Part shown: positions 7,954 to 15,958 of the stretch, piece by piece
Numbering within the stretch: the first letter of the stretch is position 1
Layout: every line of letters starts with the position of its first letter
Origin: JBDTOX01 sp039933015
Lineage (GTDB): Bacteria > Pseudomonadota > Gammaproteobacteria > Burkholderiales > Methylophilaceae
Length of the DNA: 21,540 nt
Direction: 5' to 3'
NCBI GenBank assembly: GCA_039933015.1
Contig: JBDTOX010000064.1
Span: forward strand, 1 to 21,540
Made by a program: the position numbers and the translations under genes
Notes under the pieces: generated by a model
What the model was told of the DNA's origin: nothing
Databases searched by the model: none
Seen by the model: only the letters and a program-made list of their open reading frames with translations

Positions 7954-8338
7954 CTCTGGCCGTTTCCTGTGAACCGCTACGCAGATCATAAACGCCAGGG
8001 GCATTATCGGGCAGGGGCACCAGCTCCCATGTTTCTTTGCTGTTGGTAATGGGATCCTCGGGAATGAAGCGCAGGTAGCGCTGCTCCACCAGCACCTCCA
8101 GACTGGGCGGATAGCCACCCTTGTCCGCGTGGTAGTGACCAATGGCATCGCGCATGGTGGCGAGGTCTTCGCGCAGAACCGCCTCCTTGCTGCGTTGCAA
8201 GCCATCGAAATAGCGTGGCAAGGCTATGGTCAGCAACATTGCAATGATCGCCATCACCACCATCAGTTCGACGAAGGTGAATCCGCGCCTAGAGGAATTC
8301 AATAAAGACGCCCGGCTACCATTGCTTGTAGGGAACAC
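7928..8338 (-). CDS. GspG-like pseudopilin (second of three downstream of the secretin)
   Basis: About 136 residues with a type III (prepilin) signal: a leader of about 19 residues ending SSRRG, then FTFVELMVVMAIIAMLLTIALP with Glu at mature position 5. The body has the alpha stalk (SKEAVLREDLATMRDAI) and the GspG-like YPPSLEVLVE...PEDPITN element. It ends DGTPFASW, a motif shared with the neighbouring pseudopilin. I chose GTG 8338 because AAAGG (8347-8351) sits 8 bases upstream; GTG 8359 is an alternative adding 7 residues. It overlaps the upstream gene by 23 bp and the downstream gene by 26 bp. It is probably an inner-membrane pseudopilus subunit; major versus minor role cannot be told. Confidence 0.85.
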   Translation of the reverse strand: MFPTSNGSRASLLNSSRRGFTFVELMVVMAIIAMLLTIALPRYFDGLQRSKEAVLREDLATMRDAIGHYHADKGGYPPSLEVLVEQRYLRFIPEDPITNSKETWELVPLPDNAPGVYDLRSGSQETARDGTPFASW

Positions 8339-8828
8339 CGTCCAGACCTTTCTGCTCACTCATCGAATACACATCAAATACATCCGCGCCTTCTTGTGGC
8401 TGATCCGCTGGGCTGTCATAGCTGCGCAAGCCCCAGGTTTGCGCGGCAGGTACATCGGCGACGAGGAACATTGGATCCCTGGGCACGCGGCGCAGTAAAT
8501 AGAACTTGCGCTTGGCCGGATCCTTCGCATCCACACCCCCATTCACCAGGTCTTCCAAATGCTTGGGATAGCCGGATTCATCAATACGCTTGGGGATGCG
8601 CCCCTCATCTGTAGCTTTTTTGTAAGCATCGATGGCTTCACGGATCGTACGCAGGTTCCGACGCAATTCAGCCTCTTTCTGGCGTGTCACCACCAAATCC
8701 AGGTAAGGCACGGCAGCCGTCGCCATCAAGGCGAGAATGACCACTGTGGCAAGAATTTCTATAAAGGAGAACCCGCCTAAACGCCGCCTATTGAAAGGCA
8801 CGGCCACATCTTTTGCAGAATCAGTCAC
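8316..8828 (-). CDS. GspG-like pseudopilin (first of three downstream of the secretin)
   Basis: This prepilin-like protein has the cleavage and helix motif GG-FSFIEILATVVILALMATAAVP, Glu at mature position 5. It has the pseudopilin stalk (RQKEAELRRNLRTIREAIDAY), YPKHLEDLV, RRVPRDPM and the C-terminal ending DVYSMSEQKGLDGVPYKQW. This GspG-like layout is common in T2SS-like and MSHA-like clusters. The start is uncertain. GTG 8828 overlaps the secretin stop by 8 bp and gives a 20-residue leader (170 aa); GTG 8867 would add 13 residues, and none has a convincing ribosome binding site. Overlap with both neighbours suggests translational coupling. Confidence 0.85.
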   Translation of the reverse strand: MTDSAKDVAVPFNRRRLGGFSFIEILATVVILALMATAAVPYLDLVVTRQKEAELRRNLRTIREAIDAYKKATDEGRIPKRIDESGYPKHLEDLVNGGVDAKDPAKRKFYLLRRVPRDPMFLVADVPAAQTWGLRSYDSPADQPQEGADVFDVYSMSEQKGLDGVPYKQW

Positions 8829-10740
8829 CCGGTTCAGGACTCGATTCAAGGCTGGGTTCCGGCCCACTTTCCAGCGGTGTATTCATGCCGGGCGGCAAGA
8901 ATGGTATGTTGAGCCCCTGTGGCTTGGCATTCTGTGGGGGTACCGCTGTAGGCGGCGGTCTGATCGGGGTACCAGCAAAATACGGAATCCCCGACACCGG
9001 GTTAGGTGACGTGAAATTACGCCCGGGCTGACCCTCGCTACCTGACCAATACTCGGAAGTATCGGCCTGTGGGGAGCGGCGCTCGCGGATGATATGCGGT
9101 GTTACAGAAAGCACAATTTCTGTCTTGGCTTTGCTATCACCGTGATTGGAAAACAGACGACCGATCAAGGGAATGTCTCCAAGACCAGGCAATTTACCCA
9201 CGCTCTTACGATCTTCGTCGCTGATCAGGCCAGCCATCACCTGCGTTTCACCATCCCGCAAACGCAGTTGGGTGCTGGTGCGGCGTGTGCCGATCTGGTA
9301 AACCACCGCGCCATTTTTAGTCGTGAATTGTGTGCCCAGCGACCCCACATCCAGATTGAGTTTGAGGGTGACATCGCCGCCCAGGCTGATGAGGGGTTCG
9401 GCCTCAAGCTTGAGGCCGACATCGATATATTGCACGTTTTCCGTACTGACACCGGTAGAAGAAACATTCGAGGTAATCACGGGGATTCTGTCGCCAATAT
9501 GAATGCTCGCCTTCTCCTTGTTCTTGATACGCACCCGCGGATTAGCCAGCAGATTGGCATCCGAATCCGCACCGCTGAACACAATCGAGGGATTGGGACT
9601 GACCGAGATTCCGGAGGAATTGAGGTTGCGCAATTGTTTCAGCGTAAGCTGGGACGCGCTATCCGTGCCGGTAGAACTGCCGATGACAGTGAGCTGGTTG
9701 GGCCAGGTAACACCAGTATTAAGGCTATTGGAACGTTTAATCTCCAACACCTCAAACTCAAGCATCACTTCCGGATCCGGCACATCCTGCGAGGCGATAA
9801 GCTTCTCAACCAGCGTCATTATTTCCGGTGCATCCTTAATCATGATCATGGGCAAGCGATCATCCGTCTGCACCTGCTTGACGCCCAGCATGGACTTGAG
9901 CAACCCGCTAACGGTTTTGGGGTCAGCATATTCCAGATAAAAACTGCGGATCACCAGATCCTGATACTCGCGCAGCTTGAGCACCGTGTTGGGATAGAGA
10001 ATGACCGACTTCTCGTTGAGCACCTTCTTCTGCAGCTGGTTAGTTTGTGCCAGCAGGTCTATGGCGTCTTCCAGCGATACGTTCTTCACAAACAGGGTGG
10101 CCTTCTGCGCGCTGGGCACATCCTTGTCCACGATGATATTGATGCCCGTGCCCTTGGCCAGGGCCTCGATGATGGTCTTAATCGGCACATCGCGGAATTC
10201 CAGCGTCACCGGATTGGCGTATGCCAGCTTCTTGCGCATGGCTTCAGCACGTTTGGCGGCATGTTGCTCAGTCAGGTTGCGATAAAGTGTGCGCGCTTCA
10301 TCGTTATCTGGATTTTCCACAAGCACATCACGCAACAAGGCTGCGGCTCGATCATCATCGGCATCGGACTTGCCTACAAGACTCCTGGCTTCTTCCAGCA
10401 AAGCCGGATGACGGCGCCTGGCTTCGATGCGTCGCAGGCCCTCGGCTACGCGCAGGTTACCCGGATCGAACTTATCAAGCGACTGGTAGGCTTGTTCCGC
10501 ACCGTCAAGGTCACCAGCGTTGAATGCCGTTTCTGCCATCCCCTGCAGTTTCTGCACCTCCAGCCCATGTGCGCGTACAGCTTCCATCTTGGCAGGCACC
10601 TCGGTGCTGTTCTTGATGACAGTAGTATGCTGCATGTCTTTTTTCAGGAAAGTATCCATGGTGTCACAAGCTGCCAGCGGCGAAACAGCCATCATTAGCA
10701 GGATTTTCCAGCGCAAGCTGGATAGATTCATCTGGTTCAA
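8821..10740 (-). CDS. gspD: TPR-secretin lipoprotein (GspD/MshL-like outer-membrane channel)
   Basis: This 639-residue protein should form the multimeric outer-membrane pore of the system. A signal peptide ends in the lipobox PLAAC with Cys25, so it is likely a self-anchoring liposecretin that needs no separate pilotin. Residues 63-165 look like TPR helices (AFNAGDLDGAEQAYQSLDKFDP; NPDNDEARTLYRNLTEQ). A short STN/N0 domain lies at 178-250 (VTLEFRDVPIKTIIEALAKG), a secretin N1-like domain near 260-320, and the secretin barrel near 325-555, including LLANPRVRIKNKEKASIHIGD and VGKLPGLGDIPLIGRLF. A Pro/Ser-rich tail of about 80 residues follows. The start is TTG 10740, overlapping the upstream stop as TTGA, with GGGGAG 5 bases before it; ATG 10731 is the alternative. 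Confidence 0.93.
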   Translation of the reverse strand: MNQMNLSSLRWKILLMMAVSPLAACDTMDTFLKKDMQHTTVIKNSTEVPAKMEAVRAHGLEVQKLQGMAETAFNAGDLDGAEQAYQSLDKFDPGNLRVAEGLRRIEARRRHPALLEEARSLVGKSDADDDRAAALLRDVLVENPDNDEARTLYRNLTEQHAAKRAEAMRKKLAYANPVTLEFRDVPIKTIIEALAKGTGINIIVDKDVPSAQKATLFVKNVSLEDAIDLLAQTNQLQKKVLNEKSVILYPNTVLKLREYQDLVIRSFYLEYADPKTVSGLLKSMLGVKQVQTDDRLPMIMIKDAPEIMTLVEKLIASQDVPDPEVMLEFEVLEIKRSNSLNTGVTWPNQLTVIGSSTGTDSASQLTLKQLRNLNSSGISVSPNPSIVFSGADSDANLLANPRVRIKNKEKASIHIGDRIPVITSNVSSTGVSTENVQYIDVGLKLEAEPLISLGGDVTLKLNLDVGSLGTQFTTKNGAVVYQIGTRRTSTQLRLRDGETQVMAGLISDEDRKSVGKLPGLGDIPLIGRLFSNHGDSKAKTEIVLSVTPHIIRERRSPQADTSEYWSGSEGQPGRNFTSPNPVSGIPYFAGTPIRPPPTAVPPQNAKPQGLNIPFLPPGMNTPLESGPEPSLESSPEPGD

Positions 10741-11246
10741 GGCGTCTCCCCATAAGGCATGGTCTGGGTGATATTCAGCGGCAGATAAAGCAGGCTTATT
10801 TTCCCGCCCTCCGCCCCCACTAACTTATATTGCTGGGCAAATATATCGCCTACTTTGACCGAATACAGCACATCATTATTAGCCTGCAAAAAAACCTTGA
10901 TGCCATCCCCTTCGATAATCCTGCCTACCAAAGTAAAGGGCAATGCCGGCGCTTGCGGCGGTAACTCCACCGTTTCAGCCACCTCTGGCGGGCGTTCTAC
11001 AACCGCTGGGGCAAACAAGTCCACCACTTCGCCCCCCACTGCTTCACGCGGCGTGAAACGGAAATCCCACTCTTGCCGGGCAGGCTGGCTCGCCATCCTC
11101 AGGCCAGATACTGCGGCGGTAGCACGGGTTGGATTTACCGTCGCCATGGACTGTGTTTCCGGCTCCGGGCTGCTCCACGCCAGATACAGGGTCAGGCCAA
11201 GCAAGCCCCCCAATACCAGCCAACGCTTCAGTGCAGTGTTATGCAT
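10737..11246 (-). CDS. PilP/GspC-like periplasmic connector protein
   Basis: This 169-residue protein has one membrane segment near residues 8-24 (WLVLGGLLGLTLYLAWSS), a Pro/Glu-rich periplasmic linker, and a C-terminal beta domain (LPFTLVGRIIEGDGIKVFL...YSVKVGDIFAQQYKLVGAEGGKISLLYLPLN). This resembles the homology region of GspC and PilP, which links the inner-membrane platform to the secretin. Unlike PilP it shows no lipobox, which makes it more GspC-like in anchoring. Start ATG 11246 overlaps the previous stop as TAATG, and the secretin gene follows with a 4-bp overlap, fitting a direct partner of the secretin. The function is inferred from fold signature and position. Confidence 0.75.
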   Translation of the reverse strand: MHNTALKRWLVLGGLLGLTLYLAWSSPEPETQSMATVNPTRATAAVSGLRMASQPARQEWDFRFTPREAVGGEVVDLFAPAVVERPPEVAETVELPPQAPALPFTLVGRIIEGDGIKVFLQANNDVLYSVKVGDIFAQQYKLVGAEGGKISLLYLPLNITQTMPYGETP

Positions 11247-11776
11247 TATCGCACCAGAAACAGGGTCAATCGGACATGCGCACGCACATGACCGCTTTGC
11301 ACATTGTCCCGCACCAGGGAAAGCTGATCCAGAGCTATCGACGGGCTGCTTGCCAGCACATCCCCAAGAAAAGTGCGGGTATCGGGATATGGCGCTTCTA
11401 GCGCAAAATCTACCAGGTAACGCTCCAGCCGCTCATCCGGTTTGCGCAACTTGCGGTAGGCAACCTCATCCAAAGCGAGGCCGTACTTTTCTGCCGTGTC
11501 GAAAATGGCCTGCAATTGCTGCGGCAGGGTTTCCGGCCGTGGAAACTTGCCGAGAAATGCACTTGCAGGCGACTCTGCCGATCCGCTGCTGGGTGTGTCC
11601 GGCTTCATGGAGGCTGCTGCTTCTGCTGCCGCAAGACGCTGTTGCGCCGGCCAGCGCGACAGGGGGAAAAACAACAGCAGTCCAAGCACAAGCACCAGCG
11701 AAAACAATCCTGGCAAACCCAGGGCATCGGCAAAACGCGCAAATATCCATTTCAGCTGCTGCATCATGTCTTCCAT
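11246..11776 (-). CDS. PilO/GspM-like inner-membrane assembly protein
   Basis: This 176-residue protein has a short cytoplasmic start, one membrane helix near residues 21-40 (GLFSLVLVLGLLLFFPLS), a coiled-coil-like Ala/Glu stretch, and a C-terminal alpha/beta domain (YLVDFALEAPYPDTRTFLGDVLASSP...RLTLFLVR). This architecture is that of PilO and GspM ferredoxin-like proteins, which pair with PilN/GspL in the platform. Sequence identity is not strong enough to choose between the two names. ATG 11776 overlaps the preceding gene by 13 bp; ATG 11767, overlapping its stop as ATGA, is an equally plausible start. Confidence 0.72.
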   Translation of the reverse strand: MEDMMQQLKWIFARFADALGLPGLFSLVLVLGLLLFFPLSRWPAQQRLAAAEAAASMKPDTPSSGSAESPASAFLGKFPRPETLPQQLQAIFDTAEKYGLALDEVAYRKLRKPDERLERYLVDFALEAPYPDTRTFLGDVLASSPSIALDQLSLVRDNVQSGHVRAHVRLTLFLVR

Positions 11777-12285
11777 TGCGCCAACAAGGTAAAAGCCAAG
11801 CGCCCCTGGCTCGTGGTCTCCGGCGCGAGGCGCTGGTTGACCAGCACCACATCGTAAAACTGCGGCTGTGCACGCAAGGCCTTCACATAATTCATCAGTA
11901 TTGAGAAATTCTCGGCCTCGCCGCCCAGCACTACTTCACCTTTAGCCGGGTTGGGCTGCACGGACAGCAGATGCACCCCAGAACTGGCAGACTGTACTCG
12001 CTCAAGCGCGCCAAGCAAAGCGTTCCAAGGCAGGTCAAGTGCATGCTGCGCTTCCCTGCTCTGCTTTTCCTCAGGAAGCATCAAAGGATCGCGCTTGGCA
12101 TGGGAGCCCATACGCTTCCAGGGTTGTTGCTGTTGCACGGCATACCGAGTAATGCGCTGATCCAGATTACGCTGGCTTGCCAGGAGCGCGAGGCCTGCCA
12201 GCAGACATACAGTAAGGGCCGCGCCGCCTATGACATTGCGCAGACGGGCACGATGAGGTGAAAAATCCAGTTGCAGGCGTTTCAT
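11764..12285 (-). CDS. PilN-like inner-membrane assembly protein
   Basis: This 173-residue protein begins with a basic cytoplasmic tail (MKRLQLDFSPHRARLR, the position of the PilM-binding INLLPWR-like motif of PilN). One membrane helix follows near residues 18-37. A linker rich in Gln/Arg leads to a PilN-type ferredoxin-like domain (LPWNALLGALERVQSASSGVHLLSVQPN...NYVKALRAQPQFYDVVLVNQ). PilN with PilO forms the periplasmic alignment subcomplex. The gene overlaps the PilM-like gene by 4 bp (ATGA). The assignment rests on the order ATPase, PilM, PilN, PilO, PilP, secretin as well as fold features. Confidence 0.75.
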   Translation of the reverse strand: MKRLQLDFSPHRARLRNVIGGAALTVCLLAGLALLASQRNLDQRITRYAVQQQQPWKRMGSHAKRDPLMLPEEKQSREAQHALDLPWNALLGALERVQSASSGVHLLSVQPNPAKGEVVLGGEAENFSILMNYVKALRAQPQFYDVVLVNQRLAPETTSQGRLAFTLLAQWKT

Positions 12286-13088
12286 GCGATCCCCGCCAGC
12301 ATGTCAAGGCTGCTCATGCACACTGCTGCTGCCGGATGCGGCAAACGCAGCATTGGCATATGCTCGGGAAGACTATCTGGTAGCAGCGCAGCAGGGCCGA
12401 AACAGGCAATGGCTGAGGGACGCGTGTCGCCTTGAAGGCGAAGTACACGCTCGACCATGCGCATGCCGGCTATAGGCTCTTCTCCCGCAAGCGGGGAATC
12501 GACATGGAAATGCTGCCAGGCGCCGTTGCTAATTTGCCCAAGCAGGAGGCGCTGCGGCTCCGCCAGCAGCAGCCAATGCCCGGACTTTGCAAGATGGGCG
12601 CGATGCCGGTTGAACACCGACATCAAGGCTGGTTCTATCCCCTGCACGCTCCAATTAACCTTGGCGGACAAGGCTAACAGGCGTTCTGACAGAGTACGGT
12701 CTAGCGCACATGCCACTGCTGGCGCCCCATGACCTTGCAAGGCAACGCGAATCTCCCAGTTTTCGGCCATGGCACCGAACTGCTTGCGGAACTGGTGGGT
12801 AGCCAGCGCCAGCCAATCCTGCATGGCATATATGCTGGGTTGCCAGGGCAATACCGCATAGCGTGCAAACTGGTTGGAGAGGATGAAACGGACACGCCAC
12901 AATCCAAGTTTATCAGCCTGCGCTTCCAGCTCGTCCAGCAGCCGCTCATAGGAGTAGTGCTCACTACCACTGGAGCTCATACCACAGATCATGCGTATAT
13001 CATCGGCACTGGCGCCAGATGGACGCAATGCGATACCTTCCGCACCTAAAGCGAGCACGGCGGGGCTTTTAAACCATTGCCGTAACAC
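12282..13088 (-). CDS. PilM/GspL-like cytoplasmic assembly protein (divergent)
   Basis: This 268-residue protein has no clear membrane helix. It starts LRQWFKSPAVLALGAEGIAL, like the first beta strands of an actin/ASKHA fold, and later has YERLLDELEAQADKL, VNWSVQGIEPALMSVFNRH and HWLLLAEPQRLLLGQ. That pattern and its place before a PilN-like gene point to PilM or the cytoplasmic half of GspL. It is shorter than usual PilM (about 350 aa), and I do not see a clear ATP-binding phosphate motif. The start is GTG 13088, fixed by a near-perfect AGGAGG 6 bases upstream; it lies inside gspE and the two genes overlap by 20 bp. Confidence 0.7.
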   Translation of the reverse strand: MLRQWFKSPAVLALGAEGIALRPSGASADDIRMICGMSSSGSEHYSYERLLDELEAQADKLGLWRVRFILSNQFARYAVLPWQPSIYAMQDWLALATHQFRKQFGAMAENWEIRVALQGHGAPAVACALDRTLSERLLALSAKVNWSVQGIEPALMSVFNRHRAHLAKSGHWLLLAEPQRLLLGQISNGAWQHFHVDSPLAGEEPIAGMRMVERVLRLQGDTRPSAIACFGPAALLPDSLPEHMPMLRLPHPAAAVCMSSLDMLAGIA

Positions 13089-14736
13089 GGTTCACCTCCT
13101 CTACCGTAGTATCGCCGCGCCAAGCCATATCCAAAGCCGCATGCCGCAGCGAACGCGTACCCATTTTATATGCGTATTCCTTGATTTCGCGGGTGGATGC
13201 GCGTGCTGCAATCATTTCACGCAGGGTATCATCCATGCACAGCACCTCCGCTACCGCCCTCCGGCCCTTGTAACCGGTTCCGCGGCAGGCACCGCAGCCT
13301 TTTCCCAGCACCGGTCGGGCATCGGGGGGCGGGGCTACACCAGCCAGTTCCGGCGCAATGGTGACCGGTTCGGCACACTGCTTGCACACCGTGCGTAGCA
13401 AGCGTTGCGCAATAATAATATTCAGCGCGGAGACAAAGCTGTAGGCGTCCACCCCCATGCTCAGCAAACGTCCGATTACGTCAAACACGTTATTCGCATG
13501 TACGGTAGTGAACACCAAATGCCCGGTGAGCGCCGATTGCACGGCAATCTGGGCGGTTTCCGCATCACGGATTTCACCCACCATGATCTTGTCCGGATCA
13601 TGTCGCAGAATGGAGCGCAGGCCGCGCGCAAAGGTGAGGCCTTTTTTTTCATTGACAGGGATTTGTAGCACGCCGTTGAGCTGGTATTCCACTGGATCTT
13701 CGATGGTGATGATCGTGTCCAGTCCGTGGTTGATTTCACTGATTGCCGCATATAGCGTGGTGGTCTTGCCGCTACCAGTCGGCCCGGTAACCAGCACCAT
13801 GCCGTAAGGACTGAGGAAATGGCGGCGCATCACGGCCATCACGTTGTCGTCAAAGCCAAGATAATCCAGCCGCAGCCCTTTCACATGGTCAGCCAGGGCC
13901 TGCTTGTCCAGCACGCGGATCACGACATCCTCGCCGTGAATACTGGGCATCACGGAAACCCGGAAATCCACCTCACGTCCCCGATACAGGGCCCGGAAGC
14001 GGCCATCCTGTGGCACGCGCTGCTCGGTGATATCCAGTTCCGCCATCACCTTGATACGCGAAATTGCCTGCTCCGCCATCGCCTGTTCGCTGACGGCACC
14101 CACCTGGCTCATGACACCATCCAGACGGTACTTGATCACCAGCCCACCCGGTACGGTTTGCAGGTGAATATCGCTGGCATCGGTCTTCAATGCATCATAC
14201 AAAGTGGAATGCACCAGCTTGACCACCGGGCTGGCATCGCCTTCGATGGTGGAAATAGACAGTTCTTCGGACTGGCTGGCAGCGTTACCATCGCCACTGG
14301 CCGAGCCGAGCGCAGACTCCACCGCGCGCATCGAATCTTCCTGACGCGCCAGATAGGCGGCAATATCGGATTGATGCGCCAAACGCATTTTGAAAGGTGC
14401 TCCCAAGCGTTCAGAAGCCCAGGCTGGCAAATTGAGATTGTAAATATCGGCATACACCAGCAGCAGGTGGTCATCGCCTAGCCCATTCTTTTCACGCAGT
14501 GCAACGCAATCATGCTGCAATGCCTCAGAATAAGATAAGCGATCAAAAGCCGGTGCGCAGGCCAGCATGGCATCCAGCGCAATCATCTCACAGGCCAGCA
14601 CCTCCGCCAGTGCCGCCGTCAATGCTTGCGGCGCGAGTCCGGCACTTTCCTCCAGCAACTCTATCGCGCGACGACCCTGCGCTTGTGCAGCTAGCCGCGC
14701 GGCATCAATCTGTTCCCGTAGCAAAGACGATATCAT
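13069..14736 (-). CDS. gspE: Type II secretion / pilus assembly ATPase GspE-PilB type
   Basis: This 555-residue cytoplasmic hexameric ATPase should drive pseudopilus extension. The N-terminal third (1-165) is the variable GspE_N/MshEN-like domain. The catalytic part carries all signatures: Walker A GPTGSGKT (318-325), Asp box ITIEDPVEYQ (343-352), Walker B IMVGEIRDAETA (384-395) and His box HLVFTTVHAN (406-415). A tetracysteine zinc motif has Cys451, Cys454, Cys481 and Cys484, typical of GspE/PilB/MshE assembly ATPases and absent from the retraction ATPase PilT. Its start overlaps the gspF stop as ATGA, and the PilM-like gene overlaps its 3' end. GspE versus PilB is decided by context only. 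Confidence 0.95.
   Translation of the reverse strand: MISSLLREQIDAARLAAQAQGRRAIELLEESAGLAPQALTAALAEVLACEMIALDAMLACAPAFDRLSYSEALQHDCVALREKNGLGDDHLLLVYADIYNLNLPAWASERLGAPFKMRLAHQSDIAAYLARQEDSMRAVESALGSASGDGNAASQSEELSISTIEGDASPVVKLVHSTLYDALKTDASDIHLQTVPGGLVIKYRLDGVMSQVGAVSEQAMAEQAISRIKVMAELDITEQRVPQDGRFRALYRGREVDFRVSVMPSIHGEDVVIRVLDKQALADHVKGLRLDYLGFDDNVMAVMRRHFLSPYGMVLVTGPTGSGKTTTLYAAISEINHGLDTIITIEDPVEYQLNGVLQIPVNEKKGLTFARGLRSILRHDPDKIMVGEIRDAETAQIAVQSALTGHLVFTTVHANNVFDVIGRLLSMGVDAYSFVSALNIIIAQRLLRTVCKQCAEPVTIAPELAGVAPPPDARPVLGKGCGACRGTGYKGRRAVAEVLCMDDTLREMIAARASTREIKEYAYKMGTRSLRHAALDMAWRGDTTVEEVNRVTAMV
13095..13100 (-). promoter_or_regulatory. Strong ribosome binding site (AGGAGG) inside the end of gspE
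   Basis: On the minus strand AGGAGGTGA ends just before the GTG at 13088, with a 6-base spacer after AGGAGG. It is the best Shine-Dalgarno match in the cluster and decides the GTG start of the PilM-like gene. It overlaps the last gspE codons. Confidence 0.85.
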
Positions 14737-15914
14737 TGCAGTCCGCTCGCAAGTTCAAAAATGGGGAGATACATCATTAACACAATCAGGCCAATCAGAA
14801 TGCCAATGGCGGCCATCAACAAAGGTTCAAACAGTTTGGTGAAGGCATCTACCCAGCGCAGCATTTCCTCCTCATGAAAGCTGGCCGTACGTTCCATCAT
14901 CAGTTCCAGCCGGCCGGATTTTTCGCCGGCGCGAAACAATTGCAATGCGACAGGCGTGGTGAGACTACACTCGTCCATGGCCTCGGAAAAAAGACGCCCT
15001 TCGCCAATCAGCCTGCGGGCCTGTGCCACTTGCAATTGCAATGTGTGTCCCAACAAATCATTCACCATACCTAAAGCCGACAGCACAGGCATACCGCTGC
15101 GCAGCAGCATGCCCAGCGTGCGGTAAAGCCGGCTCAGGTGATACATGCGGAAGCGGGCACCAATTTGCGGCAGGCGTATGATGGCGTGACCGATACCTGC
15201 ACGCACAGCAGGCTGCATCAGGGCAAAGATGATCGCACCGATAACGGCCACTGCACCCAGCAGAATCAGCAGTCCATGATGCTCAACCAACTGCCCTGTC
15301 CACAGCAGCCATTCCGACGCCGTTGAAAGATGCATATTGCGCCCTTCATAAATGCGGCTGAAGCGCGGCACCACGAAACCCAGCAAAAATGCCAGCACCA
15401 GCACGCCAAAACTGAGCACCAGCGCGGGATAGATAGAGGCGCTGATGATGCGCTTGCGCAGCACGTCCACCTGCTCGAGGTACAGGCTGAAGCGCATCAG
15501 GCCTTCGGCAAGACTCCCCGTGGTCTCGCAAGCACGCACGCTGGCTACGAACAGGCTGGGGAAATGCTGCGGCATTTTCGCCAGCGCATCCGATAGCGCC
15601 AGCCCTTCACGCAACGATACAAGCAGCGCATCCAGCGTTGACCGTGCCTCAGACCTGGTCTCTTTCCTGACCAGGGTTGCGATGCATTCAGGCAGGGTCA
15701 GCCCTGCTTCCAGCAACACGCGCAATTCCTGGCAGAACAACAACAAGGGGAACTTACTCGCGCGTTTTGACAACAGTCCCGCCCGCGCCCGTACCCGCAG
15801 CACGGCATAGCCCTGCTGCTCGGCAATCCGGCACGCCTCCGCGTCAGATCCAGCCTCTAGCCGCATGCTCACAGGGGCAAGTCCCGCACGTGTGACTTTT
15901 AATTGAAACTGCAT
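14733..15914 (-). CDS. gspF: Type II secretion inner-membrane platform protein GspF
   Basis: This 393-residue polytopic membrane protein has the two repeated T2SSF domains, one near residues 54-175 (PLLLFCQELRVLLEAGLTLPECI) and one near 255-380 (LYRTLGMLLRSGMPVLSALGMV). Three membrane helices are seen: after the first domain (LVLSFGVLVLAFLLGFVVP), in the middle (HGLLILLGAVAVIGAIIFAL) and at the C-terminus (LLMAAIGILIGLIVLMMYLPIF). It sits on top of the GspE ATPase and is thought to transmit ATP-driven motion to pseudopilin insertion. It starts 44 bp after gspG, the only real gap in the cluster, and overlaps gspE by 4 bp. Confidence 0.95.
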   Translation of the reverse strand: MQFQLKVTRAGLAPVSMRLEAGSDAEACRIAEQQGYAVLRVRARAGLLSKRASKFPLLLFCQELRVLLEAGLTLPECIATLVRKETRSEARSTLDALLVSLREGLALSDALAKMPQHFPSLFVASVRACETTGSLAEGLMRFSLYLEQVDVLRKRIISASIYPALVLSFGVLVLAFLLGFVVPRFSRIYEGRNMHLSTASEWLLWTGQLVEHHGLLILLGAVAVIGAIIFALMQPAVRAGIGHAIIRLPQIGARFRMYHLSRLYRTLGMLLRSGMPVLSALGMVNDLLGHTLQLQVAQARRLIGEGRLFSEAMDECSLTTPVALQLFRAGEKSGRLELMMERTASFHEEEMLRWVDAFTKLFEPLLMAAIGILIGLIVLMMYLPIFELASGLQ

Positions 15915-15958
15915 GGCTTATGGGAGAGAAAGCGCGCTGTGTTGACCATCAAGCCAGC

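Noticed and set aside
7954..8205. Extended N-terminus of the last pseudopilin gene
   Set aside because: The open frame continues upstream through the neighbouring pseudopilin, but the prepilin leader and helix begin just after ATG 7953.
9094..10698. A 534-codon open frame on the plus strand opposite the secretin gene
   Set aside because: It is antisense to a clearly conserved secretin. Its translation has shadow composition (many His, Gln, Ile) and no recognisable domain or signal.
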